From contig MU129077.1 in NCBI GenBank assembly GCA_014904985.1, positions 62,001-126,000 of the forward strand: a stretch of DNA of 64,000 nucleotides. The letters run 5' to 3'. The notes below the pieces were generated by a model. That model did no database searches. It was not told the origin of the DNA and saw only the letters and a list, made by a program, of their open reading frames with translations. The position numbers and the translations under genes are program-made. The DNA is from Hydnum rufescens UP504 (Eukaryota; Basidiomycota; Agaricomycetes; Cantharellales; Hydnaceae). This document shows positions 32,420 to 42,976 of this stretch, piece after piece (the first letter of the stretch is position 1; each line of letters opens with the position of its first letter).

Positions 32420-33900
32420 GTATCACAGATGCACTGTGGTTTGATGGCTGGAGTGTATATGCGCTTGTTTTGTGCTATGAAAAATCCGACACTGTGCACA
32501 CATGGGTGTGCAGAGGTGGAACAGCGATGGAGAACATGGCCACTCAAGATTCAGAACAAGATCACCCACGTATGAACAACAAACACGAAAGTCTGGCAAA
32601 GATTGAAAACAATGATGAAGACATTCAGAGAGGAAGAATTTCATGTCTCTGGGGAGTCTGAGGATCAAAGGCACTTCCATTAGACAGGAAGTCTCGGCAC
32701 AACTAAGGAGGAAGACTATAACTGTAGAAGAGATGAAGAGTTGAGTTGGAGAGGAGTTATCAAACCCAAAGATGTTCCAGAGAGAAGGCCCTGGGAGGAA
32801 CGAAGAGTGGAAGGAACAGTTAGACAAATGTCTTGAAAGTGAATATTACAATGTTTGAAATTACTTGACAAAAGAACGGGGTGGAACGATGATACAGTAA
32901 GAAGAGCGATGTTTTATATGTTCAATTGTTTTTATTATTTCAAGATGAAGAGTTTTTTTTTTTTTGTTTTTATATCAGATAGATGGAGGAATGACGAGAA
33001 TGTTCAGAAGGATACATGATGACATTGGAAGCTTCTTTATACTTTCTCGGATCTTTGGTACCTCTGAAAGAGAACCCTTGACAGCACTTCGGCTAATGGA
33101 CGCATTCGATTGGTCTGCCCTGTGTGATAGGGTACTGTATGGTCCTGTAAACACCAATCAGGATGTGAAGTGGGACCAAGAAGAAAGTGAAGGATTAATA
33201 GGATTATGAGTAAATAACAATTGATTACAAAAAGAAATGAGAGTTATGCAGCGGTTCTCCGAATTTTTTTGCAACTTGTGATACGAGCTCTCTTGATGGG
33301 CACATTATTCAGACCTGAGTTCACACACCATGGTGTGGTGATTTCAATTTTTTGCATTGTGAATGAGACTCTGGACTATACAAGTGAATGTTGGCATCCA
33401 TATATATCCCTTGTTTGATAAATGTGAGATGACTTTCTCTTGATAAGCAATTGGGGAGAACAACTTATTATACTGCAATGCTTCGGTCAAATATGGGACA
33501 GCAAAAGATAGTGTGGAGGAGACTGAAAGAGTAAGCAATTAATGTGTTGATGCAAAGGAGGAAGGATCTTCTAAACGTGTGGAAAACTTTTTACCTTGAT
33601 GTCGTTCGCGAAAAGTCGCCGTCGTTGATAGTGATGGTTCTTAATGATTGTGTAAAGTATTTGAACCTGTGAGATCAATTGCTGATTTCCTGCTGAGGAA
33701 AGAAAAAGATGTCCCATTGTTTGACCTTCACAAATTTTAAGATTCAGCCGTGGGAAATGAACGAATCCAAGGCTCCTAGTGTTCAATTTGGTAAATCCAA
33801 AGAAGGAATGAGAAACAAAACCGACATGTAGTAAAATGGCTTGGCGCATTAAAGATGTTGAGGGTCAAAAAGACGTACTCCATTGTCAGAAATTGAGTGA
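32420..33900 (-). pseudogene. Degraded second copy of the 3' half of the KDZ transposase
   Basis: Nucleotide and peptide similarity to 34060-35400 in the same order. Examples are AACACTTCATACTTTCTCGG-type sequence at 33030-33050 versus 34630-34650, the shared GAGGAAGAATTTCATGTCTG at 32631 and 34240, and on the minus strand QEKVISHLS (33420-33450) matching QEKVISHLS (34990-35020). MGHLFLSSAGNQQLI (about 33670-33715) corresponds to MEHLFLAQQKRSAI (about 35260-35305). No long frame survives and indels are frequent. It is a much older duplicate or an independently inserted relative. Confidence 0.65.
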
Positions 33901-33979
33901 TACCAAGGCTGGCGCAATTGAATGGTATATGCGTGACCACTGACTGGAAAATATTGGTGCAATGGTAACCTGTGGAGAA

Positions 33980-36900
33980 GAGCGGTCATTTGAGAAGACT
34001 GTGTGGAATCGCTTGTGGACCGTTCCTCTCAATGCCATTGGAATCTAGTTTCCTGGGCCTATCAGACTGCTGTGGTCTTGCATGGGCTGGAGCCTGTATC
34101 TGTTCTGCCAAAAGTCCTACACTGTGCAACAATGGGTGTCGAGCTGGCAATGATGGAGCCATGGCATCAGATATGACCAAAGCATCCAGTGATTGCCCCC
34201 AAGTCTGGCCAAGATTGCAAACAACTTGAAGACATTCCAAGAGGAAGAATTTCATGTCTGAGTCTTAGACTCAAAGCATTCATTAGAAGAATTGGCCAAA
34301 CTAAGAAGAAAGATATCATACCTGTAGAAGAATTCAATAGAGTCATCATTGCAGCCGATTCCTCATCAAACCAATGTTCGAGAGAATGTCTTTCTCTCCA
34401 ACAAAGCTTGAGTTCATCCTGACAGTTAGCAATGTCTTGGACAAGTCATATTCCATTTTGAACCATTTCATTGCCCAGCCAAGGTGGAACATCACTGTCG
34501 AACTCATCATCAGCAAGACCGATGTCCTGCCAAATGTCATTATCACATCCAGGCTGAAGAGCCCTTTCATATCAATAGATGGCGGAATGAGAGCATTTCA
34601 AGGGATACCTTGATGACCATGAAGCTTCTTCATACTTTCTCGGCATTTATTGTACTCTGCAACAAGACCCTTGACAGATTGATAATGGCGCTTGATTGCT
34701 CTGCTGGTGTGCTGCAGGGTACTATGGTCTGTAACACAATCAGATTTGCCAGTGAGCACAAGCAAATAGTGAAATAATAGATTATGAGTACACACCTACA
34801 GCCTTGATTCAAAAAGCACCAGTGAGATTATGAGTTTCGAAATTTTTCTTGCACACCCTTGTGATAATCCGAGCTTTGAGGGCACACATATTCAGCTGAT
34901 GTTCAAACATGTGTGGTGTTTCATTTTTTGCAGTTGCTTGAATGAGACTGGATCACCAAGCTGCAATGTTGCCATCATATCCTCATCTTGTTTTGATAAA
35001 TGTGAGATGACTTTCTCTTGCTCAGCAATTGCGGATGTTATCTCGCCAATCTCATTCCTACTGGCAATGCTGTCCACCACTGGGGCAGCAACAAGCTGTT
35101 GCTGGAGAGCCCTGACCAAATCACAAGCCACATTAATGTGTTGATGCACAGCAAGGATCTTCTCAACAGTGTGGAAACCCTTTTTCTTGGATTGTCGTTC
35201 AAAGGTCGGCTTTGATATGCTCATTGTTCTTCAAATTGTGCTCAAAGGTACTTGTCACTGTAGATAATTGCTGACCTCTTCTGCTGAGCAAGAAAAAGAT
35301 GTTCCATTGTTGACTTCACATGTCTCTCCAACCAGATTCCAGCCTGGGACAACTTAACATCATCTAGGTGTTCAATTTGGAGATCAAGGATGAACAACCG
35401 ACAATGATATCCAGAAACATGCAGGTTGGGAATAAGATGTTGAAGGTCACTCCACAGACACTCACAACCCTCACCATCTGTCAGCCCCCAGACATCCCCC
35501 TTCCAAGGATGATACCACAGCTGGCACACCCATTGATGACCATATGCGTGAAAACACTGATGGAAAATATGATGCATGGCATCCACTGTGGCAGAAGATC
35601 CCATTTGAGAGCACTGTGGTGGATCTGGCAGCCAATGTCATACAGGATACCAACTCGCCAATGCTCAGGAAGCTCAGCCATGACTGCATTGATAAGGGTG
35701 AAGGCATAGAACTGCTGTTCACCAGGAGTCCACATACTGGCATAGACAATCACATGATCATGTTGGCAGACTGCAGCTATCACTCCAGTGTTGGAGAAAT
35801 GGTCCCCAGGTGTCTTTATTCTGTTTCCATCGGCTGCCACAAAGGACTCGCCACAGGAATCAAGAGACGAATTGGGGACTCATAGCCCTGGTTTGATTGC
35901 ATCTCCATGATCATCATGAGGTGCATACTCGCCTTTGTTAGATCGTCTTGGGGCTTTGGCATTATTGCCTTCATGTTGCATGGAGTGCACGGCCTTGACT
36001 CTCGCTTTCCAAGCTTCCAGGAAACTGTGGGGTACTTCACGTGTTCCTGGTGTGACAATGTGAGGATCTTGGACACCAGGTTGTTTCTTGCGGCCTGGAC
36101 GTTGGTCATAGTCCTTGTTTTGGCACAAAGCAAAGCAAGCATCAATGCATATGAAGAGTTCAGGGCTACAAAGGGTGCTTCATAAGTAAGAGTTAAGAAC
36201 TATGTAGACATTACTTACAGCTTGCTTCCTGTGGTCTGACTGCCAGCTCCAGCACATAATGGGCATTGAGAACAAATATAATCAGATGGAGTAAGATGAG
36301 GATTATGAGGGGGGTCCAGGTTTGGGACATCAGTACTTGGCAAGTCACCATGAGAAACAGTGGGCACACTCTGAGAAGCAGTGGGCTTGCAAATAGTGAG
36401 GCTGTCACTGCTCAGGGCACTGACATACAGCCGGTGTGTGATAGGGGTGATCACATCAATCTTTGGTAAAGGTATCACTTCAGACATGACAGCCTCTCGT
36501 TCAATGGGGTCTTGGGATAGGACTTCCTGATGGGCAATGCCTATTTGCTTGTCCATTTCAGCATTGGCAACTCGTATCAGAACTTGATACTGGTGCAGTG
36601 CAGTCCCAAATCTCCGATGGAACGAGTCTTTTGCATCAAATACATGTCCTCTCTTTGACAAGAACATTGTGAGAGCATCACACCATGTGGCTTCATTTGG
36701 AGCGAGATGGACAAATAGTGTCACAGCGAATTCCAGCATTTCCAGGCTGATTGCAAGGGCTGGATAAACAGGTGAGCAGGGAAATAATCCCTGCTTTACT
36801 AGTTGAACTGGAGCACTTGCAGTTGTACATCGACACATGCATAACTCAATGCTACCAAGACCTATGGAAGTCTGTCTGTTAGTTAGAATCTAACCATGAT

Positions 36901-37701
36901 ATTAAGGCAAAACTACATATGATCCATGTAAACAGTAGTAACCACCTTAAATACTGCAGGCCACCACATGAACACTCGACCAACACATGATCTATGTGAG
37001 ATTGGCCCCACTTCGACCAGCGTATGTACTCCATATATGAATGAATTAAGGAGGGGATAATCTCATGATCCCACCTCCATGCTGCAGCAGCCCGGCGATG
37101 TGCATGATGAGACAGTGCCTGCTCCACTGAGAAGTGATCTAAACCTCTGGCATATGTTGGATATTGTACAGAAAACAGGTGTTCCACAGCTTCTGGAAAT
37201 GGAGCCTCATGACAAGGGGTACTATCGCCACCTACTGCAGTAGAAAACAGTGATGTGTGGCGTTCCTTGTCATGGAGATCGATGGATGACATGGCAGATG
37301 ATACAGGTTGATGATAATGGGGTGCTGAGATTGCTGGTTGTGCAGGCCGGTTAACAGCCTTATGCACTGGCACGACGGTAACAAATGTGCCAGTCTCCTC
37401 ATCCAACTTCCACACAGAAGAAGTTGCGATTGGTGCTAGTTTCTTAGGGCCTTTACGACCTGTTGAACTTGAGGGCTCCTGCAGAAAGAATTGTTTTGGG
37501 AGCCACCAATTTCTTTGAGATCCCACAATGGGCACGTCTGGGAGGTTTTGGACAAGTATTGGCCACATCCTGGAACAAGGCCATGCCTGCCTTGAAGGCA
37601 TTTGTATATGTGGAGGAGGGGTCGGTCATACTGTTTTGTGGCGGACTGGACCCCCATTTTCTCTTTCTCGAGCCACTGGTATTTGGGTCATGGGTTGACA
37701 T
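33980..37701 (-). mobile_element. KDZ-superfamily (Kyakuja-Dileera-Zisupton) transposase
   Basis: DNA transposase of the fungal KDZ superfamily. From the start near 37701 (MSTHDPNTSGSRKRKWGSSP) the N-terminal region runs to about 36880 and includes a CSCGG cysteine motif (about 36945-36960) like the CxC modules fused to these enzymes. Next come SPVYPALAISLEMLEFAVTL (36730-36780) and a further domain to about 36215. The catalytic RNase-H-like part has GVIAAVCQHDHVIVYA (about 35730-35780), GILYDIGCQIHHSALKW (about 35600-35655), CFHAYGHQWVCQLWYHP (35510-35560) and GLTDGEGCECLWSDL (35455-35500), then HCRLFILDLQIEHLDD (about 35360-35410) and a helical tail (AEQEKVISHLSKQDED, 34980-35030). Exons are separated by short introns. 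The C-terminal boundary is soft. Frames are mostly open over long stretches, so this copy is much better preserved than its neighbour at 32420. Confidence 0.8.
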
Positions 37702-37979
37702 ATTCTCACTAAGAGAAGATTGTGAGGTGAATTTCACTGAGGGCTGCATAGAGCAGAGATACACACAGGATAAAACAGTTGTGGAGATAATAGTTAACAC
37801 TGTTACACCTCACTCGACCTGGGGCGCACAGACCAACAGAATGCGAGCCCACAGATGAGCACAATGAGCTGTGAGTGTCAACGAAGTGTGCTGATGGGAT
37901 GCACCAATGGGATATGCTACCAGAGAGCAATAAGGTGATATCCAATAGCACCTCCTGCTGATGGAAAGCCACGACATGA
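37702..37979. repeat. Dispersed repeat, shared in reverse with 48755-48980
   Basis: The reverse complement of this segment matches 48755-48980: both contain a cognate of CATCCTATCAGCA, CTCATCTGTGGACTC, GTGTGCCCCAGGTCGAGTG and CTCTATGCAGCCCTCAGTGA. It is thus one member of a dispersed non-coding family, placed directly upstream of the KDZ gene. It carries no frame of its own. Confidence 0.7.
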
Positions 37980-38760
37980 ATGCTGTCCCTGCCCACTTCC
38001 TGCTGTCCTCCCCTCCTGCCTGTTCCTCCCACTCCTGCTGTCTCCTCCCACTCCTGCTGTCCTCCCACCTCCCCCCTCTTTGCTCCCTGTCACGCCTCTT
38101 GCTCCCATTCATTCTTCCCTCCACCCATCGTCCTCCACTCAACCCGTCATTCCTCCCCTCCACCCGTCATCCTCCCTCACCTCATCATTCCTCCCTCCCA
38201 CCCGTTGTTTTCTCTCAAAAAAAAACCCCATTGCTTCTCCCCTCACCCATTGTTCCTCCACTCCCATTGGTTCTCCCACACCCATTGTTGCCTCCCCACA
38301 CCCATTGTTTCTCCCACTCCCGTATTGTTCCTCCCACACCCTCCACCCACCGGTTGTGCCCGCCTTTCCTCAACACTTCCCATTGTTCCTTCCCACTTCA
38401 AAACCATTGTTTCCTCCCACTCTGGTTTCCTCCACTCCTGTTGTTCTCCCACCCCATGTTGGCTTCCTCCCACCCATTTGTCCCCCCCCCAACTCTTGTT
38501 GTCCCTCGCTGCTCACGTGTCATCCCCCTTGTTTTCCCGTCACCCCCTCCCTGCTCCAAGTCGCCCCACCCTGCTGTAGCTACGCCTCACCTGCTGCAGT
38601 TGCCTCCCCCCGTTGGGTTAACCCTCTGCATCCGTCCACCCTCCCACACCCATGTGCCCCGATCCTGCAGTTTCCCCCCCTGCGCAATGCCTCCCCCCCT
38701 CTTCAAGTTTACCACCCTTGCTCCTGTGCTTTCCTGTTTCCCTGCTCCAGGTTTCCTCCT
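37980..38760. repeat. ~780-base polypyrimidine tract with degenerate short repeats
   Basis: The plus strand is almost only C and T, with recurring CCTCCCACTCCTGCTGT and CCCACACCCATTGTT units. The forward frames are open for 200-312 codons only because the repeat lacks purine-rich stops; the resulting Pro/Ser/His-rich peptides are compositional artefacts. The reverse strand is correspondingly G-rich (GGGAGGAACAATACGGGAG). Confidence 0.85.
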
Positions 38761-38854
38761 GGCTTTTGGGACTGGGTATGTTTGTCCAATCAAACCAATG
38801 CAGGGTTTGAATGAACTTGAAAGACAGAAATGCTGCCCTATAAATGACAAGGAA

Positions 38855-39184
38855 GGCCCTTTGAAAGAATTCCATTCTGATGGGGTGCATTGGCAATGAT
38901 CGCTCTCGTGCCAACAAAACAGTCAAAGGTCAAGACGTATTGTGGTACAGAGATGTTTTGTTCTATTTTAAGGACAGATAATTCAGCACAAAAGTGCCTT
39001 GGAAAGANNNNNNNNNNNNNNNNNNNNNNNNNGAGCAGGAGCCTTGGAAGAATTCCATCTGATGGGTGCATTGGCAATGAGTCGCTCTCGTGCCAACAAA
39101 AACAGTCAAAGAGTCAAGGACGTATTGTGTACAAGATGTTTGTCTATTTTAAGGACCAGATAACAGGCACAAAGTGCCTTGGAG
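38855..39184. repeat. 25-N assembly gap with near-identical flanks
   Basis: The N run covers 39008-39032. About 150 bases to its left (38855-39007) and right (39033-39184) are the same sequence, with differences almost all of one base gained or lost (for example AACAAAACAGTC against AACAAAAACAGTC, CAAAGGTCAAG against CAAAGAGTCAAGG, TTGTGGTACAGAG against TTGTGTACAAG). This looks like two overlapping contig ends that were not merged. Confidence 0.8.
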
Positions 39185-39189
39185 AATAT

Positions 39190-39730
39190 TCATGCCAATA
39201 GCCAAGGTGCAAAATTATCTAGGTGTTGAGTTTATCACACTCCCCAATGTTGATTATGCTGGAATTGGGTGCAAGGCTATGGACTTGCATTATGCCTCTG
39301 TGGTGTATGATTGAGCATGGTCACTGGAGGAATGGGATGCCTTACTTACCATTGCACCCAGTATTCACATCAACTCAGCACAGATGGGGCCCCAATTTCT
39401 TGAGCATGACCTCACCCTCTTCCCCCCAACTATCGCCTGGTAATGTACACAAAATGGCCGCATGTTCCTTCACCACTGATGATTTTGAGATGTGTATTAC
39501 CCTCCAAGAGCAGAATGAAGGCCCCAACTCTATCAGTCTAGGATTCGACAGTTATATGATGCTGTTCATGCCTTCTGGTCAAGAAAGCCTGCAACATTTA
39601 AGACCAGACTCTCTCCCTCACATGTGGTTCTTCGCAATGAGCTGGTCAGGTTTTTTGGATTGGTTTGGTACACTGAAGAGTTTGGAGTCTCGGAGACTTT
39701 TGGGATTAAATCCAATATGAAATGGCATCT
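39190..39730 (+). pseudogene. Fragmentary unrecognised protein-coding remnant
   Basis: Plus-strand frame pieces with protein-like composition: EFITLPNVDYAGIGCKAMDL, TIAPSIHINSAQMGPQF and, in a second frame, HVVLRNELVRFFGLVWYTEE (about 39620-39680). At least two stops and one frame change interrupt it. I do not recognise the family. It sits between the KDZ gene and the Ulp1 gene on the opposite strand and could be a third gene of the same mobile unit. Confidence 0.35.
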
Positions 39731-39978
39731 GGTCATTGAGCTGCCTTGACATATGGGTTTTTTTTTTATCTACATTGCTTGTTCCTATATCATTTGTTCT
39801 CTGCGACAATGTTATTATTACTTGTTTGGTACCCCTCATTGGCAGAATCTGAGGAGTTGAAAGCTCCATCTGTCGCAGGACTCATAATCTCATCCTATCA
39901 CTTTCTGGGTCCCACGGTTCTTCCATCATGTTTTGGCATTCACTCCATTGCAACTTCAAGGCTAGACGTTGGCTACAC

Positions 39979-40080
39979 GGAGTGGGAGGGACAGCAGGAG
40001 TGGGAGGGAACAGCAGGAGTGGGAGGGACAGCAGGAGTGGGAGGGACAGCAGGAGTGGGAGGGACAGCAGGAGCACAAGG
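39979..40080. repeat. Minisatellite, 19-base unit GGGAGGGACAGCAGGAGTG
   Basis: Five or so head-to-tail copies, one with an extra A (GGGAGGGAACAGCAGGAGTG), then decaying into AGCACAAGGGACAGTGGGAGC. The minus strand encodes a Pro-Thr-Pro-Ala-Val-Pro pattern, so it could be a repeat at the C terminus of the neighbouring Ulp1 gene. The same unit in reverse appears in the polypyrimidine tract at 38025-38075. Confidence 0.85.
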
Positions 40081-40236
40081 GACAGTGGGAGCAGGAAGGG
40101 TGACAATAGGAAGCAGAGGTGGACTATCAACTGAGATGGAGCTGAACTTCATCTCCATTGCAGATTGCTCTCCAGCATCCACAGTGTTCGGATGGCTCCC
40201 ATGACAAGAGGACTCAGCATCCAACCATGAATCCTC

Positions 40237-41341
40237 TCATTGAACAGATGAGGGGGCAATGGAGTTCATGTCAGCAGGAATGTAATCAGACTCATCAGGG
40301 AGGATGAGAGCTGGAGGCCTGCAAGATGGAAAAATTGATTCCAATATGGAATCATGTTGACAGGGATAGTCGATGACCCCTTGAATTGTGTCAACTGTAA
40401 ACTGAACCCTTGCTGCAACAACCTCAGTTGGGCAGAGAACCTTCCAAGGCTGAATCCCAGCACAGTTATGAAGGTTGGCCATAACAAAAACCCCACAGTC
40501 TATGACTCCCGTCTGCTGTGGAGACTAAGTAACCATGGTCAGAAAAGAACTAGTGACAAAAGATCTCACTCACAGTCTCCTCAGACCCAACAAAAGTCCA
40601 TGCCTCAAGGTCAAAAGAACATGACTCATGGGCAGTGAGGTCTGCCAAGTATTTGGCCACAATCATCTTAATAAATTCAAAGTTGGGAAGCTGAAATATT
40701 GAGTCCAGGTACGTGACAATGCATCTCTTGAAATCAATAGAGACAACTGCCCAGTGGTTCTGGGATCTGAGATGGATTGGCATGACAATTTGCTCCATGT
40801 ACATAAAGATGGGATGATGAAGATTTTTGTGCCATGATGCCACTTTGGTGAAACCATCATGCAAGCGTGAGAAGAAAAAAGTGTTGAAGACATGGACAGT
40901 AGGGTGAGCAAACATCTTCAGCACATCAATATACGAGTTGATGGCATCATCATTGACCCAACTGACTTGAAGCATACTGAGACCTTCAGGAGAAGGGAGG
41001 TGGTGAGGCTGTGGCTTCTGCCCATACTTCCTGTTGGCGACATTCTGAATCTGAGCCAGGAAAAGGGTTGTTAAATTCAGCTGCACAGAAAAGTTTGAAA
41101 GCCACTTATGCTCATTAGGACTATCTGGGGCAGATCTGAATAAAGATGGCAGGCCACAAGGTCCCCAAGAGCTGAAGTCGTGAGCAATGGATCCAGTGGA
41201 GGATTGACCTGTGCTGATTCTAGTGCACCAGGCACATTTGGATTCAGAAGCAGGAAAGTAGAGGGAGGAAAACTTCGAGCACAGAAGAAGGGGCCCGGTG
41301 TGGAAGATAAAAACATCCAGTATCAGAAAACGTGAAATCAC
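40237..41341 (-). CDS. Ulp1-like cysteine peptidase (C48 family)
   Basis: Protease of the Ulp1/SENP fold, which normally cleaves SUMO or a SUMO-like precursor. The peptidase domain begins near 40960 with SWVNDDAINSYIDVLKMFAH and continues VHVFNTFFFSRLHDGF. The catalytic His is in HLRSQNHWAVVSIDFKR (about 40725-40775), the Asp in IVTYLDSIF (about 40695-40720), and after a 49-base intron (GTGAGT...TTAG, about 40524-40572) the Cys motif SPQQTGVIDCGVFVMANLHN (40460-40523). A tail of about 75 residues follows to the stop at 40237. All three catalytic residues are present, and the domain is the usual length. The N-terminal part (41000-41341) is cysteine- and serine-rich with no clear domain and its start is uncertain. 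It lies near a KDZ transposase; fungal mobile elements with Ulp1 domains are known, so it may belong to a transposon. Confidence 0.8.
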
Positions 41342-41399
41342 ACCACTCCCAGCCTTTGGACAATCACATGGCCAATTACGAAATTAATTACGGCTACGC

Positions 41400-41860
41400 A
41401 TGGAAATCGAAATTCGTTCTATAACTCCATCAGTTTTGATCGGAAAGGTACGCCCATATAACGCTTAGAAAGCTACGATTCACACCTTTCGAACAGTACC
41501 AAACACAAGTTGAACGGACCAAAACTGCACTCTCCAGACCAGTTTTACTACCAAAATCCGGGATTTCCAGTAAAAAACAAATTTCTCCGTCAGTTCGCAT
41601 TCAATCCTTTTGGAACAACCGCGCCTAGAAAGATATAAAAAATCCGCATCCGACGGTACTGAGCACGTGAAGAACAGATCAAAACTGAGCTCTACAGAAC
41701 AATATTACTATCAGAATCAACACCCATCAGTAAAAAACGAATTTCTCTGTCAGTTTACACCGGATCTGCTCGAAACCACCGCGCCCAGAAAGCTGTTAAA
41801 AATACGCATCTAATGATACCAAGAACGTCTATTACGGATGCAAACTGCTGTTTCTGCATC
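41400..41860. repeat. Tandem repeat, ~160-base unit, about 2.5 copies
   Basis: CAGTAAAAAACAAATTTCTC at 41569 recurs as CAGTAAAAAACGAATTTCTC at 41729, and the flanking ACCGCGCCTAGAAAG / ACCGCGCCCAGAAAG blocks keep the 160-base spacing. Earlier and later partial copies occur (AACGCTTAGAAAGC at 41461). Diverged satellite-like array without coding potential. Confidence 0.75.
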
Positions 41861-42049
41861 GAATCCCACCCCATGCACTTGTCCCCATTATCAACCAACA
41901 ACAAAACACCTTAACCACTGGACTATGCTCAAATTAATCTCCAAAACCCGGAGATATCCTTTCATTTCGCCTCCAGAATGCTCCACATGGTCAGTGACCA
42001 CATGCTCCAAGCATTCCACATGCTCAGCAAATTGGTGACATCACCCCCC

Positions 42050-42960
42050 CTCATGATTCCTTTTGTTCTCTTTATGAATGACATCACTATGACATCACTC
42101 CTCATGATTTTCTTTTGTTCTCCTTATGCATGACTCAGCTATGACCGCATTATTACATCATCTTGTTATTTTCCTTTTGTTCTCACCTATGACTCACATA
42201 TGACTCACCCATGGGGGAGTCATATTTCTTAAACACAGCCACCTTCAGAAAGGTATAAAAGCTGGTAGATTTCCTGTACCCCCACACAATCATCTCCTCT
42301 CTGGAAATCATCACTGTCAACCACTGTCAACTTTTCTGCTTGCCTCTAAAGAACAGTCTATCTATAAAGCCATCTGGAGCTAAGTCATCTTCAAGGTTGT
42401 TGAGACAAAGCCACTGGTAGCCCTCTATGCAAATCACTAAAAGCCAAGGATAGTTGCAGGACCTAAGGTTAGAGTTGCTGGACATCCAAGGAAAAGTAAG
42501 CATAACAAAATATGTATCAGGTTTTGAAGAAAGAAGAAAGAAACATACTAACAAGACTAACCAAGCACTGACCAGTCTATAACCCACAAATATCCGCATT
42601 TTGACCAGGAGAATGTAAACAAGAATACACAAATATCAGTAGACAGACCAACACAACACGAATGACGTATAAGCCTTTCCATAAGCATCCCAGACATATA
42701 AGCCTTTCTATAAGCATCCCACACAACGTATAAGCCTTTCTATAAGCATCACAGATGTATAAGCCTTTCTATAAGCATCCCAAACGATATATCATTGACT
42801 ACAGCTAGTCCATATCCCTTTCTATTCTCCACTGAACACCATACACATCTTGCAGAGTGTGATCAACCATTGAAGTGAACCAGCCCAACAAATAACAACA
42901 GAAATACAGTCTCCCATCTACACACTGGCTGAACCAGATTTTGATTTGACAGTCATCGGA
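42050..42960 (+). promoter_or_regulatory. Possible solo LTR or promoter region
   Basis: Three spaced copies of a TTTTGTTCTC motif, each followed by a CTATGA(C) type sequence (about 42060, 42113, 42174), precede a TATAAAAG box at 42254-42261, a pyrimidine-rich leader and then splice-like sequences. This order is like an LTR promoter. GTCATCGGAGCTCCC at about 42952 resembles a retroelement primer-binding region (TGGTATCAGAGC type). I could not pair inverted termini, so the call is tentative. Confidence 0.3.
42666..42785. repeat. Four-copy tandem repeat of GTATAAGCCTTTCTATAAGC
   Basis: Units at about 42666, 42697, 42728 and 42756, spaced 28-31 bases, each ATAAGCCTTTC(C/T)ATAAGCATC. The unit itself has two ATAAGC half-repeats. 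No gene is encoded. Confidence 0.85.
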
Positions 42961-42976
42961 GCTCCCAACCCTTCTT

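Noticed and set aside
37961..38899. 312-codon Pro/Ser/His-rich open frame and its overlapping companions
   Set aside because: Open in all three forward frames because the tract is nearly pure pyrimidine; no real protein signal.
42666..42785. tRNA-like or CRISPR-like short repeats
   Set aside because: Four simple 28-31 base units with no cloverleaf potential and no unique spacers.
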